From a virus, in IMG/VR virus record IMGVR_UViG_3300017971_000421, positions 1 to 44,039 of that record: a stretch of DNA of 44,039 bases. One strand, given 5' to 3'. Position 1 is the stretch's first letter, and each line of letters begins with the position of its first letter. Positions 9,108-23,900 of this stretch are shown here, piece after piece. Under the pieces are notes generated by a model. It was given only the letters and a program-made list of their open reading frames with translations. It ran no database searches and had not been told where the DNA came from. Both the position numbers and the translations under genes were made by a program.

Positions 9108-10117
9108 TGGCTACAAGAATTCAAAAACAAACAGCGCAACGTATGATTGATAAGCTTAACAAGCAACTTGATGATTTGTTTGAAGAGCAAGAAATGTCAA
9201 AAGGTGGTCGCGTTGGTCGCAAATGCGCAAGGGGTTGTAATTTACGCAGGCCTAAAGCTCAATTTGGTGCGGCCCTTACTGGGGGGCTATCGCAAGCATT
9301 GTCAACTCATCCTACTTTGGGGGTAACACCTGGTACAGAGGGGGTTTTATCTAATTTGATTAGTGGACTTACTGGGGGTATTGGTAATTTAGGTAGTAAC
9401 ATACTTGGGACAGAAGATATCAGTGGTCAAGGTCATGGTCAAGGCCATTATAAATCCCGTATAGGCAGGTTTTTAGGCAGCCCATTAGCTGGTAAGATTG
9501 GTAAAGGCCTCGGAGAGATTGGGTACATGGGTGCAGCTTATGCTCCAGCTATGTATAATTTGATTCAAGGATTGCGTCCGGCTGATCAATTATCTTATGC
9601 TGATTACAGGAATCCGGAGTATAACCGTGCAGTCAGTTTAATGGCTGGTAGACGTTATGATCCTCGTGAGGAGCTTGCTGCTGCTGAAGAAGCAGATGCT
9701 GTTTATAGGCAAGCATTACGTAATATTGGTGCCCAATCAGCTGGTACATTAGCAAATAGGTTAGCTGGTGCATCAACAAGGAGATTGCGTAATAGGGCTT
9801 CTGCACTATCGAGGGCCCAAAGAGAAAATCTCGGTTTACGAGGTGAAGAAGCGAAATTTAGGGCTGGACTTGGTGCCGAAGATGTTGGTACTAGGTTTGC
9901 TATTGAAGATATCAATGCTAGGACTAGAGCAGCTCGTAGACGGTATATGTCTGAGGCAATGTCTAATTTATCGAATATTGCACAAACAAATAGACTGACA
10001 AATAGACTGATGCGCAACCAGCGTTTGCGTGATGAAAGGCTTTATGAGTTGGCAAAATCAATGGCATCTCCATATGCATTTGATGAGGATTATAGATTAC
10101 GATTTGAAGTTGATTAA
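9107..10117 (+). CDS. Putative virion cargo/ejection protein 2
   Basis: 336 residues. The N-terminal ~30 residues form a charged amphipathic helix. A C40-x3-C44 motif sits in a basic patch (GRKCARGCNLRRPK), echoing the 58-residue protein upstream. Residues 52-170 are Gly/Ala/Leu-rich and low in charge, as expected for a membrane-inserting ejection protein. Residues ~180-336 are a long Arg/Ala/Glu-rich helical region, probably coiled coil (REELAAAEEADAVYRQALRN, RRLRNRASALSRAQRENLGL). The start is coupled to the preceding gene by TAATG. The next gene begins 2 nt after its stop. I do not recognise a named family; context with the vRNAP genes suggests packaged cargo. Confidence 0.55.
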   Translation: MATRIQKQTAQRMIDKLNKQLDDLFEEQEMSKGGRVGRKCARGCNLRRPKAQFGAALTGGLSQALSTHPTLGVTPGTEGVLSNLISGLTGGIGNLGSNILGTEDISGQGHGQGHYKSRIGRFLGSPLAGKIGKGLGEIGYMGAAYAPAMYNLIQGLRPADQLSYADYRNPEYNRAVSLMAGRRYDPREELAAAEEADAVYRQALRNIGAQSAGTLANRLAGASTRRLRNRASALSRAQRENLGLRGEEAKFRAGLGAEDVGTRFAIEDINARTRAARRRYMSEAMSNLSNIAQTNRLTNRLMRNQRLRDERLYELAKSMASPYAFDEDYRLRFEVD

Positions 10118-10119
10118 TT

Positions 10120-11976
10120 ATGGCTAATGGTATTACACGATATGATACACCGGCTCAATTGGAGTTGGAGTTGTTAAATACTTATGTACCAATTCCTTTT
10201 GAACAAATGGTTGCTGCTAGTCAGCTTAAACGGCAGCAGTATGAACAGACAGCAGCTTCTTTGGACCAAAAGATTGCAGAAGCAGCTGAATTAAAAGCTA
10301 TACCAAATTCTATTGATGAGGATTACTTATCTAATGTCCGTAGAAATTTATCTGATATTGTAGATAGGTTTTCAGATCAAGATTTAGGGAGTCCAGTTAT
10401 AAGGCGACAGCTTAATGCGGAAATACGTAGGACTATAGATCCAGAGAGAATAAATAGGATACAGTCAAGTTACACAAATTATTTGGCTAGCCAAAAAGCT
10501 AAAGCTCAATTGAAATCGCGTGGATTGTATAATGAAATGCTGGAAGGTGTTACGGATCCTGCTTTAATGGGGAGATATGATACTAGTACTATGGGTACTT
10601 ATGAGTATTTGCCTAGTGCATATGAAGATCCAACTCAAGCCATGCGTACTTATTTTACGGATATCCAAGAGAGAATATTGCCAACCAGTGAAATGTCTCC
10701 AGAAGCTAAAGCTAAAAGTGCCGAAGGCTTTACTATAATGGGTATAACAGATAAAGATATAGATCGTGTGATTGAAGAAGAATGGCGTGATTTTGCTGAT
10801 ACTGTTATTGGTCAACGTGAATGGAAATTATATAAGTTACGTAACCCTGATTGGCAAGAAAAAGGAATAACGAAAGAACAGGCAATAAAGGGTATGCTTC
10901 GCGATATAGGGGAACGTTTTAAAGCAGAGGATGTTACAGGTCAAAGATATCCTGCGGGTCGCAAATCTGAAGATGATGATTATGTGAGACCAGAAATTTC
11001 AGAAACACCATTGTGGAGTTTGTCGGGTCAAGGTCCAACTAGCAGACAAATACGTAGAAACATTCCTACTATTGCAGAGCTGACGGGGGCTAAGACTACT
11101 GGTGGAGTTAGTAGGTTTTTGAGAAAAGTAGGAAAATTTGGAGATCCAGATTTTGACAAAGCTCAATTTGAAGCTGAGGAGTTAGCTCGATCGATTCGTG
11201 GAGACGATGAAGCCATGCAAAGATATGGTAAAATAAAAGATCAAGCAGTTGAGTATTTTGGGGCCAACGAATTTAAAGGTTTGAATGAAATTGAAGAGTA
11301 TGAAAAGGTCCAACAATATGTCGAGGAGTTTTACACCAGTGGATTCTCTGTACCTGTTCGTACACTTCCTGTTACAAAACAGCAGCGTGAAACCCAGAAT
11401 ACTTTTTTTGCAGAAGATCAGGAAGGTAATGTTGCTGCGGTAAACAGAGAATTTTATGATCCTATTGATCCATTTACTCAGACTATGGGTTTTGAAGAAT
11501 TATTGGGAGAATATCCAATGGATCAATATCAATGGAATATTATTGGTAGTTTGGGGAATAATAATCCTGTATTTCCAGGTGGCAGGCAAGTTGGTATATT
11601 TAAGGTTGATAACAAGGGAAATTTAGTTGGTGAAGCTAAAACAGTATATATGTCTCCAGATAAAATAGAGGCGAGTGAAAATCGTTTTCCGTGGAAAGTT
11701 CATCAAGCTAATTATCAGCTATCGGATACATATGAAGTAGAAGATGAATTTGTTATGCCAAGCGGTGAGCGAGTTCCAATAAAAGGAGTTATTGAAAGGT
11801 CGGATAAGAAGATTAATGGAGCTAGACATTCGGCGTTCATTGCTAGATTTAAGTTTCAAGGTGAGAATGGTCCTGTTACAATAAATGTTGGTAGTAAAGA
11901 AAATCCTGTGAGGACTACTGAAGATATACTTAAGGGTTTATTATTAGAATTACGTAGTCATCTTGGTATAGAATAA
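10120..11976 (+). CDS. Conserved virion protein upstream of the virion RNA polymerase
   Basis: 618 residues. The N-terminus contains RYDTPAQLELELLNTYVPIP followed by FEQMVAASQLKRQQYEQTAA. This looks like the conserved opening of crAss-like proteins encoded just before the RNA polymerase polyprotein. Residues ~30-140 are predicted coiled coil. The middle has alternating helical blocks with many charged residues, and residues ~420-618 are more beta-rich (VGIFKVDNKGNLVGEAKTVY). No catalytic motif was found. It could be a further cargo protein or an accessory RNAP subunit; I cannot distinguish these. It is followed after 13 nt (AT-rich, no Shine-Dalgarno) by the giant gene, so co-transcription is likely. 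Confidence 0.55.
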   Translation: MANGITRYDTPAQLELELLNTYVPIPFEQMVAASQLKRQQYEQTAASLDQKIAEAAELKAIPNSIDEDYLSNVRRNLSDIVDRFSDQDLGSPVIRRQLNAEIRRTIDPERINRIQSSYTNYLASQKAKAQLKSRGLYNEMLEGVTDPALMGRYDTSTMGTYEYLPSAYEDPTQAMRTYFTDIQERILPTSEMSPEAKAKSAEGFTIMGITDKDIDRVIEEEWRDFADTVIGQREWKLYKLRNPDWQEKGITKEQAIKGMLRDIGERFKAEDVTGQRYPAGRKSEDDDYVRPEISETPLWSLSGQGPTSRQIRRNIPTIAELTGAKTTGGVSRFLRKVGKFGDPDFDKAQFEAEELARSIRGDDEAMQRYGKIKDQAVEYFGANEFKGLNEIEEYEKVQQYVEEFYTSGFSVPVRTLPVTKQQRETQNTFFAEDQEGNVAAVNREFYDPIDPFTQTMGFEELLGEYPMDQYQWNIIGSLGNNNPVFPGGRQVGIFKVDNKGNLVGEAKTVYMSPDKIEASENRFPWKVHQANYQLSDTYEVEDEFVMPSGERVPIKGVIERSDKKINGARHSAFIARFKFQGENGPVTINVGSKENPVRTTEDILKGLLLELRSHLGIE

Positions 11977-11989
11977 TAAATATTTTATT

Positions 11990-14900
11990 ATGGCTCAATT
12001 TGATCCCCTTACGGGGTTAACAATAGAGGATGAGCCGCAACAGTCCTATGAAGAAAGATTAAATCAATCATTATTAGGTACGAATTATTTCGGAGTTCCG
12101 TCAACTGTAAGTGGCGGTGATTTTATCACTTCTAAGTACGATCAAGATTTATATCGATTTGAAGATCAGTACGCTCAAAGGGCTAGAGAACAATCGAAAT
12201 GGGCACAGCTTGGTAACATGCTTAATCAAGCTATTGTCGGTGAGATTATAGGCGGTACAATAGAAGGTGTAGGTTACCTTTTAGATTTTGAACAGTACGG
12301 CAATTTAATTGAAGGTACTGAACAAGAATTTGGCAACTGGTTTAGTGATTTAGGTCGAGGACTTAAAACGTGGACTCAGGAAGTAACCCCCATCTATACA
12401 GATTACAAGCCTGGGTCGTTTGCTCCAGGCAATTTTAGTTGGTGGATGTCTAATGCTCCATCGGTAGCATCAACATTAAGTTTGATGATACCTTCGGTTG
12501 GAGCAGTTAGTGGGTTAAGTGCTTTGGCTAAAGGTGCTGGTATAGCTGCTAAAATGGGTAAAGCTGCTAGATGGGCTGGTAGAGGTCTTACTCAAGCTTT
12601 CATGTCTCGTCACATGGAAAATATAATGGAAGCTGCCCAGACCTATGAAGAAACTGAAAAATTATCTATTGCTGCAGGTAAAAGCGCAGAGGAGGCTCGG
12701 CAGTTAGCTGCTATTGCTGCATCTGATTCCTATAATAGGAATTGGGTTATGATAGCTCAGGATATTCCTCAATATCTATTATTGGGTCGAGCATTTGGTA
12801 AAGCTAGTAGTCCAGCTACTGTTGAAGTAGGTAAACGTTTGGGTTACGATTTACTTCCTATTGTTGGCAAAAAAGCTGCTGCTATAGGTTGGGACATGCT
12901 TGGTGAATTTGGTGAAGAAGCATACCAATATGTAACAGCTGAAGAGTCAAAATATTTAGTACAGAGAATGTTAAATCCAGAGTTGGATTCATCGTTTGGG
13001 GATCGTATGCGTGAATACATACGTGACGGTGAATTGTGGACTGCTGGATTTTTTGGTGCTTTAGGTGCTGGTGCCATGCAAACTGCTGGTCGTGCAATTA
13101 ATGATGCTATAGCTGGCACCGGACATTCAGCTAGTGCTAGACGTGTTGCCGCTATAAACACTTTTGCCCCACTTGTCAAGTACTGGAATAATCAAGTTAG
13201 GGAAGCTGAAGATAGGGGAGATGTTGAAGCATCAGCTGATGCAAAATTAGGTTTAGTTTCGTCTTTGGCTGGTCAAGCAGTTATGATTGGTGGTCTTGGT
13301 GATGCTATTAATTTTGTTGAAACTATCACCAAAGAGGGTGGTCCTACTCAAGAAGATTTGGATAGGTTTGGTTTAACTGAGGAAGACGCCAAAACTATGC
13401 GTGATAATTTTCCAGATGTAGCTAGACATTTGCAAGAGATAGGGTCACTATATGATACAAATATTAAGAAATTTGATTCTGATATTGCAGCTGTTTTATC
13501 CAGTGGAGAATTTATAAGGAAACAACTTGATAACCGTCGATCTGACCTTGAAAGTCAAATTGAACAGCAAAAAGGTGAAATTGTAAATTATAATCGGGTA
13601 TCAAATATTAAACGTCAGTTACTGGAAAATGAGGCTAGAATTCGGTCACGGAAGAAATTTATAAAATCATCTGAAGAACGTTTAAAAAAAGACCCAAATC
13701 TAAAGGATAATGAAAAGGGCCAAGCGGATATTGAAAATCAAATACGTGTTGCTCAATTAGAGTTAGACGATTTTGATAAACTTAAAAAAGAGCTTGATGA
13801 ACATTATACCGCTGAAGAAAAAGCAAAAGATGCAAAATATCCTATTAAAGGTGCTGAATTAGATAAGTTAATTGATTTAGAAGGACGTTTAGGTAATACT
13901 GAATTTGCTATTCGTTCTTATGAGCGCCAGATGGATATGCTGGAACGGGGTCAAAAAGCCCGTCGAGCTAGAATAAAGGAGGAGCCTGAACCTCCTGTAG
14001 TTCCAAAACCTCCTACTACTGAAGAAGAAATACCTACGGCTGAAGTAGAAACGACTGAAGACAAAGCTCAGGAAACTAAAAAGCGGCAGAAAGATCGTAA
14101 AACCGAAATAAAGGAAACAACTGCTGCTGAAGATAAAGTACCTGATAAAAGGTTCGTTAACATAAACAGTAGAGATTTACAGGTTAGCGATTTAACCACA
14201 GCTGGTCCTACACAGTTTATAGGTTTTCTTAGGGGGGAACCTGGTATATTTTATAGTGAAGAAGGCCAACTTAAATTCAAGGATAATAAAACTAATACTG
14301 AAACTATTGTTGATGAGGAAACGTCGACTAAAACTCTACGTGCTCATGGGGCTGAATTAGCTAAATATTCCCTGTTTAACGTTGGTATAAATGCTAAAGG
14401 CGAAAATATTGTTATTACTATTGGTTCGCAAGATTTTACGATACCTATTGTTGAACCGTATAGTGCCATAAAAGAACGTAATAATTTAGCTGAATCAGTT
14501 ACATTGAAACGAGCAGATGGAAAGTCTGTTACGTTTACAGCAGTTCCATTAGTTGAAGAGTTATCTTCTACCTTAGTATTGTTTGATGTCGCTAAAAATG
14601 CAGTTATACGCAAATATTTTCAAATTGATGAGAATAAGGGGGCAAGGGCTAAGGACCCCAAAACTCAGAAAGAGTATCAAGTTTATAGGCGGGAAGATCG
14701 TTGGGTTGTAGTTGACATTGAAACAAATAAAACGTTACCTGCCGATGATGATATAACTAAACGAGTTATGTCAGCAGTTAATGCAGATTTACTTAGTTTG
14801 ATTGAATTTGGTCTGCAACATGTTGCTGATATATCCAATAAGGAGGAATTAAGAAATGAAATTAGAAAACTTGTTGATAACATTACCCCAGCAACTCCAG

Positions 14901-17900
14901 AGCAAACTAACAGGAGTACCGATGTCTCAAAGGTATCAGATTCTAAGGGAGTACCAGAGGAAACAACTGAACAGACAGCTGAATCCGTTGAACGCGGCAA
15001 GCAAGTTGAAGACAAAGCAATAGATGAGTTTGCTGAAGAGCGGTCTAAAGAGGAAGTAGCCGCTGAAATGGCTGAAGAGGAAACAGCTGAAGAACCACAA
15101 ACTATACAAGGTCGATCAACTGTTGTGGAGCCATTAGGGCCCTCAGAATCAATTCAAAGGGATGGGCAGTACTATGACACCACTGAAGACCAAAGACACG
15201 TCAGTGACTCTAAAAACATCGTTTTTGGGCTTCCTGATTCGTTTGTAGCTAGGTGGAGTCCAAAATTTCAAGAGGATCTCAATAAAGTATTGTCAAATCC
15301 TGAAACAGACATAGATAACTTTTCTGCTGAAGTTGAAATTGGGGTGTTTAATGAAACTAATAAGACATTTACAGTTGAAGCAGTTAAAGATAATTTATCT
15401 GATGAAGAGATTGCCAAATTGGATATGCGTATTACACTTCGTGATGCGGAAAATAAAGTTGTATCAAATGATATTTATGTTCCTATAGCTGGTGATCGTA
15501 TTGCTGATGACCAAGAACGGGCACATTTGCTTGAACATCGTAAACAAATTGTATCAAATGCTTTAAAAAATCAACCAAATATATTTAAGGTAAGACGAAC
15601 GGCTGGTGAACCACATAACACTGGTACTAATCAAAATATACTTAAATTTCTTACTAGTGTTGGCAAAGAGCTAACTGATGTTGATTTTGCATATGGTGAT
15701 AGTAACCGTATACCAAGAAGTTTACATGGTCTAGAAGATAACCTATCCCATAGGAGCCCATTACAACTTGGACCGGGTGATATAGCTATGTTGCATAATG
15801 CGACACCTAGTGGTGATTATGTTGCCAGCAAATTAAATCCTGCTAAACTTGGTCGCGAGTATGCTCAGGTGTTGTGGAAAGCTTTTCAAACTGCTGCAAA
15901 GAAAAAAAGTGTTAAAGCTAGATATGAAGGTAAGGAGGTTACTGGTGGCTTAACGTGTCATCAAGTTATTAATACTTTAACTTTTGTGGGTCCAGCAACC
16001 AAAAAGAGTGTTGAAAATGGGGCCACTTACTTAGCTAATAAAGTTGTTGCGTATGATTACAATAAAGGCAACCCATTTGTAGAATACAGTTTTGATACCA
16101 GAGATGGTTCAACCAAAAAAGTTTATATTAATAAAGCTACTGATTCTGAAATTAACGATTTTATTAATTATATTGCTAATAATAAGAATTTCTCGGTTGA
16201 TTTCAGTTCATTAGAAAATATAGTTGAAATACCATTTACTATATTAGGTAAAAAGTTTGAAAAAGGACAAACTGTATTACATGAATATTTAAAGAATGAT
16301 TGGCTACAAACAGATCTTGGGACATTTTCTGGTAATTCTGCTTATAAATCTCCATTGTTGATTGTTGACATAGGACAGCGAGTTGAAAAACCAATTGTTG
16401 AACCTGAAAGAGCTGAAAAAGAACCTGTATTTTATCAAGACGATATTGTTGGCAAAACTGTTGAATACAAGGGAAACGAATGGAAAGTTATTTCCGCTAA
16501 TCCCATATTTGAAGAGTATGATGCAGAAAAAGAATATTTAAGTGCTGCGGAAAGTGGAGAACAGGATATGGCTGGAGCTGAAGCGGCTTTTATGGATCCG
16601 GAAGAACTTGAACGTCTTGAAGAAGAAAGAGCTAAACGTGAGGAAGAAAAAAAGGCAGAAAAAGCTGATTTTCAAGTTGTATTAGAAAGGTATATAGAAG
16701 TTAAGGGCACTAAAAAACGAGAAGAAATTGCAATTGATAATTCTGCTGGGAATAAAGCTGCTTTTAATGCTGCAAAAATTATTGGTGAAGAGCCGGGAGA
16801 AGAACCAGGAGAGAGTTTTGAAGATATATTTGATGATGGTATACCGCTTAGACACAGATCAATTGTAAAAAATGTTCAAGAAAAAATTGATCTCACCGAA
16901 GAACTTGGTTGGTTACGCGAAAAATTAGGTAATGTCAGTGTTTTACAATTCAATGAAGTTGTTCGTATGGCCATTGAAAAGGGGAAGGACATATTTGGTG
17001 CTTTTTACAATGGTTCTATCGTACTTTTGTCGGACAGCGCTAAAGGTACTGTATATCATGAGGCTTTTCATAAAGTTTTTGGTGATTTTTTAACTGCGAA
17101 ACAACAGCAAAGGGTACTAAAAGAAGTACGAACCCGTTATTCTGATGAACTAGCAGCACAATATGGAGACAAAGAATTAACGGATAGAAGAGTTGAAGAT
17201 TTTCTTGCTGAGCGATTTAGTGAATTCGTAGCAAGTGATGGTGAAATCAAACCTGCAGGTCCACAAGCTAGGAATTGGTTCCAGAAATTACTCGATTTTA
17301 TAAAGGCTATAGTTCAGTTTAATAGATCCGAAATTGATAAGTTGTTCGATGCAATACAACGAGGTGATTTTAGGAATAGGGCTGAAACATTTACTAGTGA
17401 AGAGCAAAAAACAATTGTACAAAATCTGGCATATTTACTTTTGACTACCAATAATGTTGATAAATTTGATAATATAAAAGAATTAGATTATGGTTTGGTT
17501 CGTGAGCATCTTAAAAATCGATTAGAAAAATTTCATAAATATGCGGCTAAAGAGGAAAATGTAAAAGAAAATCCAGATAAGGTTATTAAAGCTACAAAAT
17601 TGATTGACGTTTATGAGCGTATACTTATGGAATTCGATCAATTTATAGGTATGACTGATGATTATTTGGGTACGTTTAATATAACTAGAAAAGATGGTGA
17701 TTTAGTTTATAAAAAACGTGAACAAGATTTTGTTGGAGATAACGAGGACGAGTCAATAGATAATGAATTTGAAAGATTTGAAAAAGCTCCATATGAAGTT
17801 TCGGCTAAAGACAATGCTTTAACTGAAATAAAATTATTGTTAGCAACACTCCCACATGGTGAAATAACTAAAACTGGTGCACATAAGGGATTACTTGATC

Positions 17901-20900
17901 CCCTTACGGGCATGCGTAAATTTGTTGATTTCAATACTATGTGGGCTGATATCATACGATTAGTACATGATGCACCCACCATTGAGGAGATGATTAGTCG
18001 ACTTGAAGAGAAAGCTGTAACTTCTCTGCCCTATCATGTCTTGCTAAATGGTTTAGAGAAAACAAACAGACTAGGTTTAAAAACTGGTCCCGATTCGTTG
18101 CGTATTAAGTTTTTTGTAACTATGCGCAAACATTACAATGATTTTATTGATTTTAGATATACAACAAATCAACGTGGTGACGTTGTTAATGCCGCTGCAA
18201 GAAGTTCATTTGTTAGGACTGAAGCTAGTAAGTACTTGAATATATGGTCACAGGAAATGTTGACCAACAGTCAGTTGTTTAATAAAACAACAACTGCACC
18301 TAATAAAGATTTTGCCTTTAGGTTGCTGGATAAGTACAAACAATTATTAAGAGATGTAAGAAAAGAATATCACGGTAAATTACCAAATAAGGACACATAT
18401 GAAGATTTAAAATGGCGTATAATTGGGTTATATAATAATATAGGTATACCGCTTGATTCTGAAACGTTAGATGGATATTTTGAAAATATGAGGGGATCCT
18501 CGCAGCAAAAATTACATGATTTTGTTGTTAAAAAGGGACATATGATTGGTATATTTGGTGTTGATAGTTTAATCTCCAAATTAGCCAAAGGTCAACAGGT
18601 TGCCAGAGGACAAGATATACTTCCCCCAGAAAAATATTTATCTAACGAAAGTAATGTACGCGGACTTGCAAGAGCATATGCCAATGCGCGACCTAGTGTA
18701 TCGGAGAGTGCTGTTTTAGGCCCCGGAGGTAATATACATTTTACTTATTCTATGCCTTCACCTATTACAGATTTTATTAGTAAGCTTAAAAGTAGCCCCA
18801 AATTTGTTGACCAATTATCCTCTGTTTTGTTTAATCAAAATTCACAGTATTTAAAACAAGTACGAGAAGGAGCTGAATTAGGTGTACACACATTTAGTGT
18901 ATTTACTGAAGAAAATGTTGGAGACACTGGTCGTGGATATCTTGAAATTACAGACTTGGAAGATTTTATATTTAAACTTTCATTTGTAATGGATGATGTT
19001 ATTCCACTTCCAACACTAGCTGACAGAAAAAGTTTTTATGCTTGGACTGGATTAAAGAAAATTAATTTTATAGGTAAAACTACAATTGAAAAAAATAAAT
19101 TACGCATACCACAAGAAATAATTGATATATTTGAGGGATATAAACGTGATGAGATAAATACCTCTAGAGAGGCTAGACGTGCAGTTGATGAGGCTATAGA
19201 AACAGAGGATTACAGTAAATTAGTTGAGGGATACCATTATAAGGTTGGAAAAAATGGTTTGCCCATCTATAAACAAAATGGACAATATACTGGTACTGCA
19301 ACAAATAAATTTAGACATTTTGACAGGGGTACATCTATTACTCAATTAATACAAAATGCCATAGATGACACTTTTGAATATGCTAAAGAATTAGGTGTCA
19401 TAAGTGAAACTAATGGTATTGTTTTAAATAGACATTTGCCCAAAAGACTGATTGATTCTGTCAAAGAAGAATTTAAAACTGATGATGACCAAATTGCCAT
19501 ACGTGCATTGATTGCCGAATTTACAGTTAATACAATGATGTCAACTATAGAAGCTGAAAAATTGCTTGTTGGTGACGCGGCTTTTTATAAAATTGATGAG
19601 AAAAAGGGAACTGTACACGATGATCGTGTTAAAAGGATTGGTGTAGTTGCAGCTGCTGGTGATAAAGTTGCCTCAAATATTTCAAATCCGCAAGATCCAT
19701 CTCTACGCAGAAATAAATATACAACTGTAACTTTTAATACGCAAAACTATGTAAGTAAATTTTATGATGAGCTAGTTGAAAAACATACTGCTAGATATAA
19801 AGAATTGGGTTTTGAAGATAGCGTAGCGTCAGCTATGGCTAAGACAAAACTTGCTGGTTATAAAGAAGTTGATCAAACTGATGCCCAAGTTTATATATCG
19901 CCCGAAATGTATAGGCAAATCAGTATGCGGTTAGGGGAATGGTCTGATGAAAAACAAGAAGCATTTGAACTTCTTGAAAGTGACAAAGAATTAACAACTG
20001 AAGAAGAGATTAGAACTTTAAATGTTGTTATGCAGCCATTAAAGCTAGTTTATTTCAATTTACATTTTGAAAATGGCTTAGCTATACCTGTTTATGATAA
20101 AATGTCATTAGCCACTGTGTTTAAAAAAGTGGCAAAAGGCACACAGTTAGAACCAATGTATAACCGTATGACCGACAAAAAACGGCCGTTAGATATGGTT
20201 AAATTTGATTCTGCTGTAAAAGCTGGCAATAGACAACAAATTAATTATTTTAAACGAACACAAGAAGGAGAAGATGTAGTAGATGAGTCGGCTTTACACA
20301 ATTCTATAGTATACGAGCAATTTTTTGATGGGCTGTATAGACAAGTTGTCACTGATCCACATGAAATTAAACGACAATTGCTTGGTACTCAAATGAAGAA
20401 AGTTTCTATCTCAAATATAGTACTTGGCGGAGAATATGTATTAGGTGGCAAAAAAGTTAAAGGTTCAGATGTTGTTGATGCTGCAAATAAGGCATTAAGA
20501 AACTTGTCCAATCGTGGAAAACGTAAATTGTTAGAGCGGCTAGGTGTTAATGAAGACGACCCACAAATACGTGATCCGGAGAATTTGGTTACGATGTTAC
20601 GTAGAGAAGCCAAATTGGCTGGAATGCCTGATAATATAGTAGATGCTTTATATGTAGATGAAAATGGCGAATTATATGTAGAATTTGATGCTCTACCAGA
20701 TCGCATGTGGATAGAAAATAGACTGATGTCAATAATTTCCAAGAATACGGTAGACGTGAAAACTGCTGGTGGTGGGTTTATACAAATGTCTAATTTCGGT
20801 TTAAAAAAGGTTAATGCTTTGAAAACCAGTGAACTGAAATTCTACAATGATGAGGGCAAAATGGAAATTATGGTTTCCGTTGGATTATTCAGAGATGTTA

Positions 20901-23900
20901 TACCCGGTTATAAAGAGGGTAAAGTTACATTTGAACAAGCTCGAAAATGGTTAAAAGAAAATCTTGACGGTATTGGTTATAGGATACCCACACAAGGATT
21001 AAATTCTGTTATACCTTTCACAGTAAAAGAATTTTTACCTGAAAATGTAGGAGACACTGTAGTACTTCCAGCTGAATTTACTAGACTTACTGGTTCTGAT
21101 TTTGATATTGACAAATTGTTTATAGCGCGATATAATTATAGAATTACTTTAAATAACGAAATCCAACGAATTAAATTTATTGATGTTGACACATCTTCTA
21201 AAGAAGGTTTAACTGAACTTTATCATGAGCGTTATGATAGAACAAAAAATCTACTTGAAAAAATGGATCGGGTTATCATAGAAGCCGAACGTGATTTTGA
21301 AGAAGATTTAGAACGAAAAGGAGGTGATCCTGAAGTTGTTAGTTTGATTACCGCTATGATGGGGGAAATGCCAGAATATTTTAGTGATGCTGAACTTGAT
21401 GAAATTCTACAAGAATATAATGGCAGATTTACTTTAAAACTTTATAATGAAATAAAAGAACGAGTTGAGAAAATTCCTACTTTAGAAGAATTTATCAAAG
21501 AAAATCATGGGAAGGATATATATGATTTAAATAACAGACTAGCAGTTGAGAACAGATTGTTAGATGCTTTTACAGCTGTTACTACTAGTCCATTACATCT
21601 AATTGATAATACAACACCACTTGGTGTTCACACGGGGACACTTAAAGATATATCTGAAGTTGTTAAAAAAGCTGAAGGTAAAGATATTAAGTTGCGTGCT
21701 TTAATGGGTACAACGCCTAGATTCCAGTCAGAAACAAAATCTAGATTTACCGATAGTATGGGTGGTATTGGTCCATTTGCATTAAATAATGTACACCATT
21801 CTCTTGGTCAAATTGTTAAATTAGGTTTGAAAAGTGCAAATGTATTACCGGGTTTAATTCACTATGATGAAGAAAATTCTGTTATAGATTTGTCACAAGT
21901 GCGTGATGTTGATAAAAGAGTTGCAATACTTAGTTGGTTATCCGCATTTATTGATGCTCATGTGGATGCAGCTAAGGATCCTTATATTACTGATCTTAAT
22001 ATTGGTCCGGCTACTTATAATGTCGCCAACTTGTTATTAAGAGCTGGTGCTGGTGCGGAATTTGTTGGGTATTTATTATCACAACCGATTATAAAAGAAT
22101 ACGCTAAATTACGAAGTAGGTATGACGGGAATATTGGTGGAAATCCGAATGCTAATATAAATAAAATAGTTAGGAAAAAATATTGGGCAAATACCAGTAA
22201 ATCTGCAGTGGAGAATGTAGACGTTAAGTCGTTGTTAACGCCTTCTGGTCTCATGAAATTGTTGAGTGCACCTAAAAATAGTGATTGGTATGCTAAACAA
22301 ATTGCATTGTCACGATTTTTTACGGAATTAAATAGTTTATCGTTCTCATTGAATGAAGCAGTTCAGGCAAGTCAAATTGATACCAAGCGTTATGGTTCTA
22401 ACATTGTACAAGTTAGAGCGTTTATGAATCGATTTAATAGGGTCATAGAATCTGATCTTGTATATAATTTTGACAAACTTATTAATGAATCGTTTTTAGG
22501 TACATTATTAGAGAATAGTGTAGATTTGGCTCAGGATATGCTTCGCAATCTCACTATATCATCTACAGATAAGTTTGATGATATGATGAATTCGTTGCTG
22601 TTACAAACTGGTAAGAAATATAGTAGTGACGATAAGTTAATCAATAGATATGCAAATATACTGCATGCAACTATTATAAGTGAATATTTCACTAGTCCAA
22701 AAGGCATGGGATTGACAGCTGATATTGTTAAACGTATGTTTTTTGGCAAGAAAAGTTTAGCTAGATGGATACACGCAATTCAACGCGGTAAAACGTTTCC
22801 ACATTTACAAAATAATCTGTTTATACAATCACTTACGCCTGTTTTATCCGATAAAAAAGAGATTCCTGATACTTTGCAAATGTTAAGTTTTGGTAAATTG
22901 GATAGATGGAGCAAAAATAGTCTTTCAAATGCTTGGTTAGATTTGTTTAATGATAATTCTAAAGATAGCGAGAAGATTCGTAGGTTAGCTATGAACCTTA
23001 TGGCATATAGTTTTATTATATCTGGACGTAGATTTGGACTTAATGCTTTTCACCAATTTTTACCTATCGATGCTGCTAAACAAATTCCACAACATATCGA
23101 CGAAGCTATTTCATTTAGTGATGGTGTCAAGCAAATTAAAGAGGAATTACAGGAAGGCGAACGTGATATTGATATATTACGTGAATTGTATCTTAATAAT
23201 TGGCCCGATGATTCTCTAGTTCCATCTGTATCTCCAGTTGCAACAAAAATTGCTGTAGAACCAAAAACAAATAAATCCTTAAATTACCCCTATTTATTTA
23301 CTGTTGCTGGTAATTCGTCTTGGTATGGTACTAACCATAAAGGACAACCTTTGTATCAACCATTTGTTAAAATACGTAATAATAAATATGGGTGGTTAAT
23401 AGGTGAATATATTGGTTATCGTGTTGATAACGAAGATAATGTCTTACCAGTTTATAAAGTTGTTAATAAGAAGGGATATTTTACTAGAAATATAAAAGTT
23501 TATGAATATAATCTAGATACATCATTTGAAACAGAGAACAATTTACCACGATTGTTGTCAGAAGCAAAAGAACCGGAAGTTATTAAACTTAAGGGATATG
23601 AAAATTTTCAACATGTTCCTAAAGAGGATCGGATAGCAAATTACTATAATCCTGTACAAGTATCAGAAAAACGTCTTGAACAACCTGTCAGTATTTCTGT
23701 AAAGAAAAAGATGACCATGACTTTTGCTGGTCAATTTGATAATGTAATATCCGGTAAAAAAACCCAAACTACCAGGCAAAATAGAAATAATTACAAAGTG
23801 GGAGACGTGGTGACTATTGTAAGTGATGATAATCGATCTGTCAGAGCTAGAGTAACATACGTTGAACCAGTAAATATTGAACAAATACATGCTTTACCGG

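Noticed and set aside
12002-17915. 14-nt match (gatccccttacggg) near 12002 and 17899 encoding DPLTG in the giant gene
   Set aside because: Short, and no surrounding similarity; likely chance or shared codon preference, though DPLTG could be checked as a cleavage motif.
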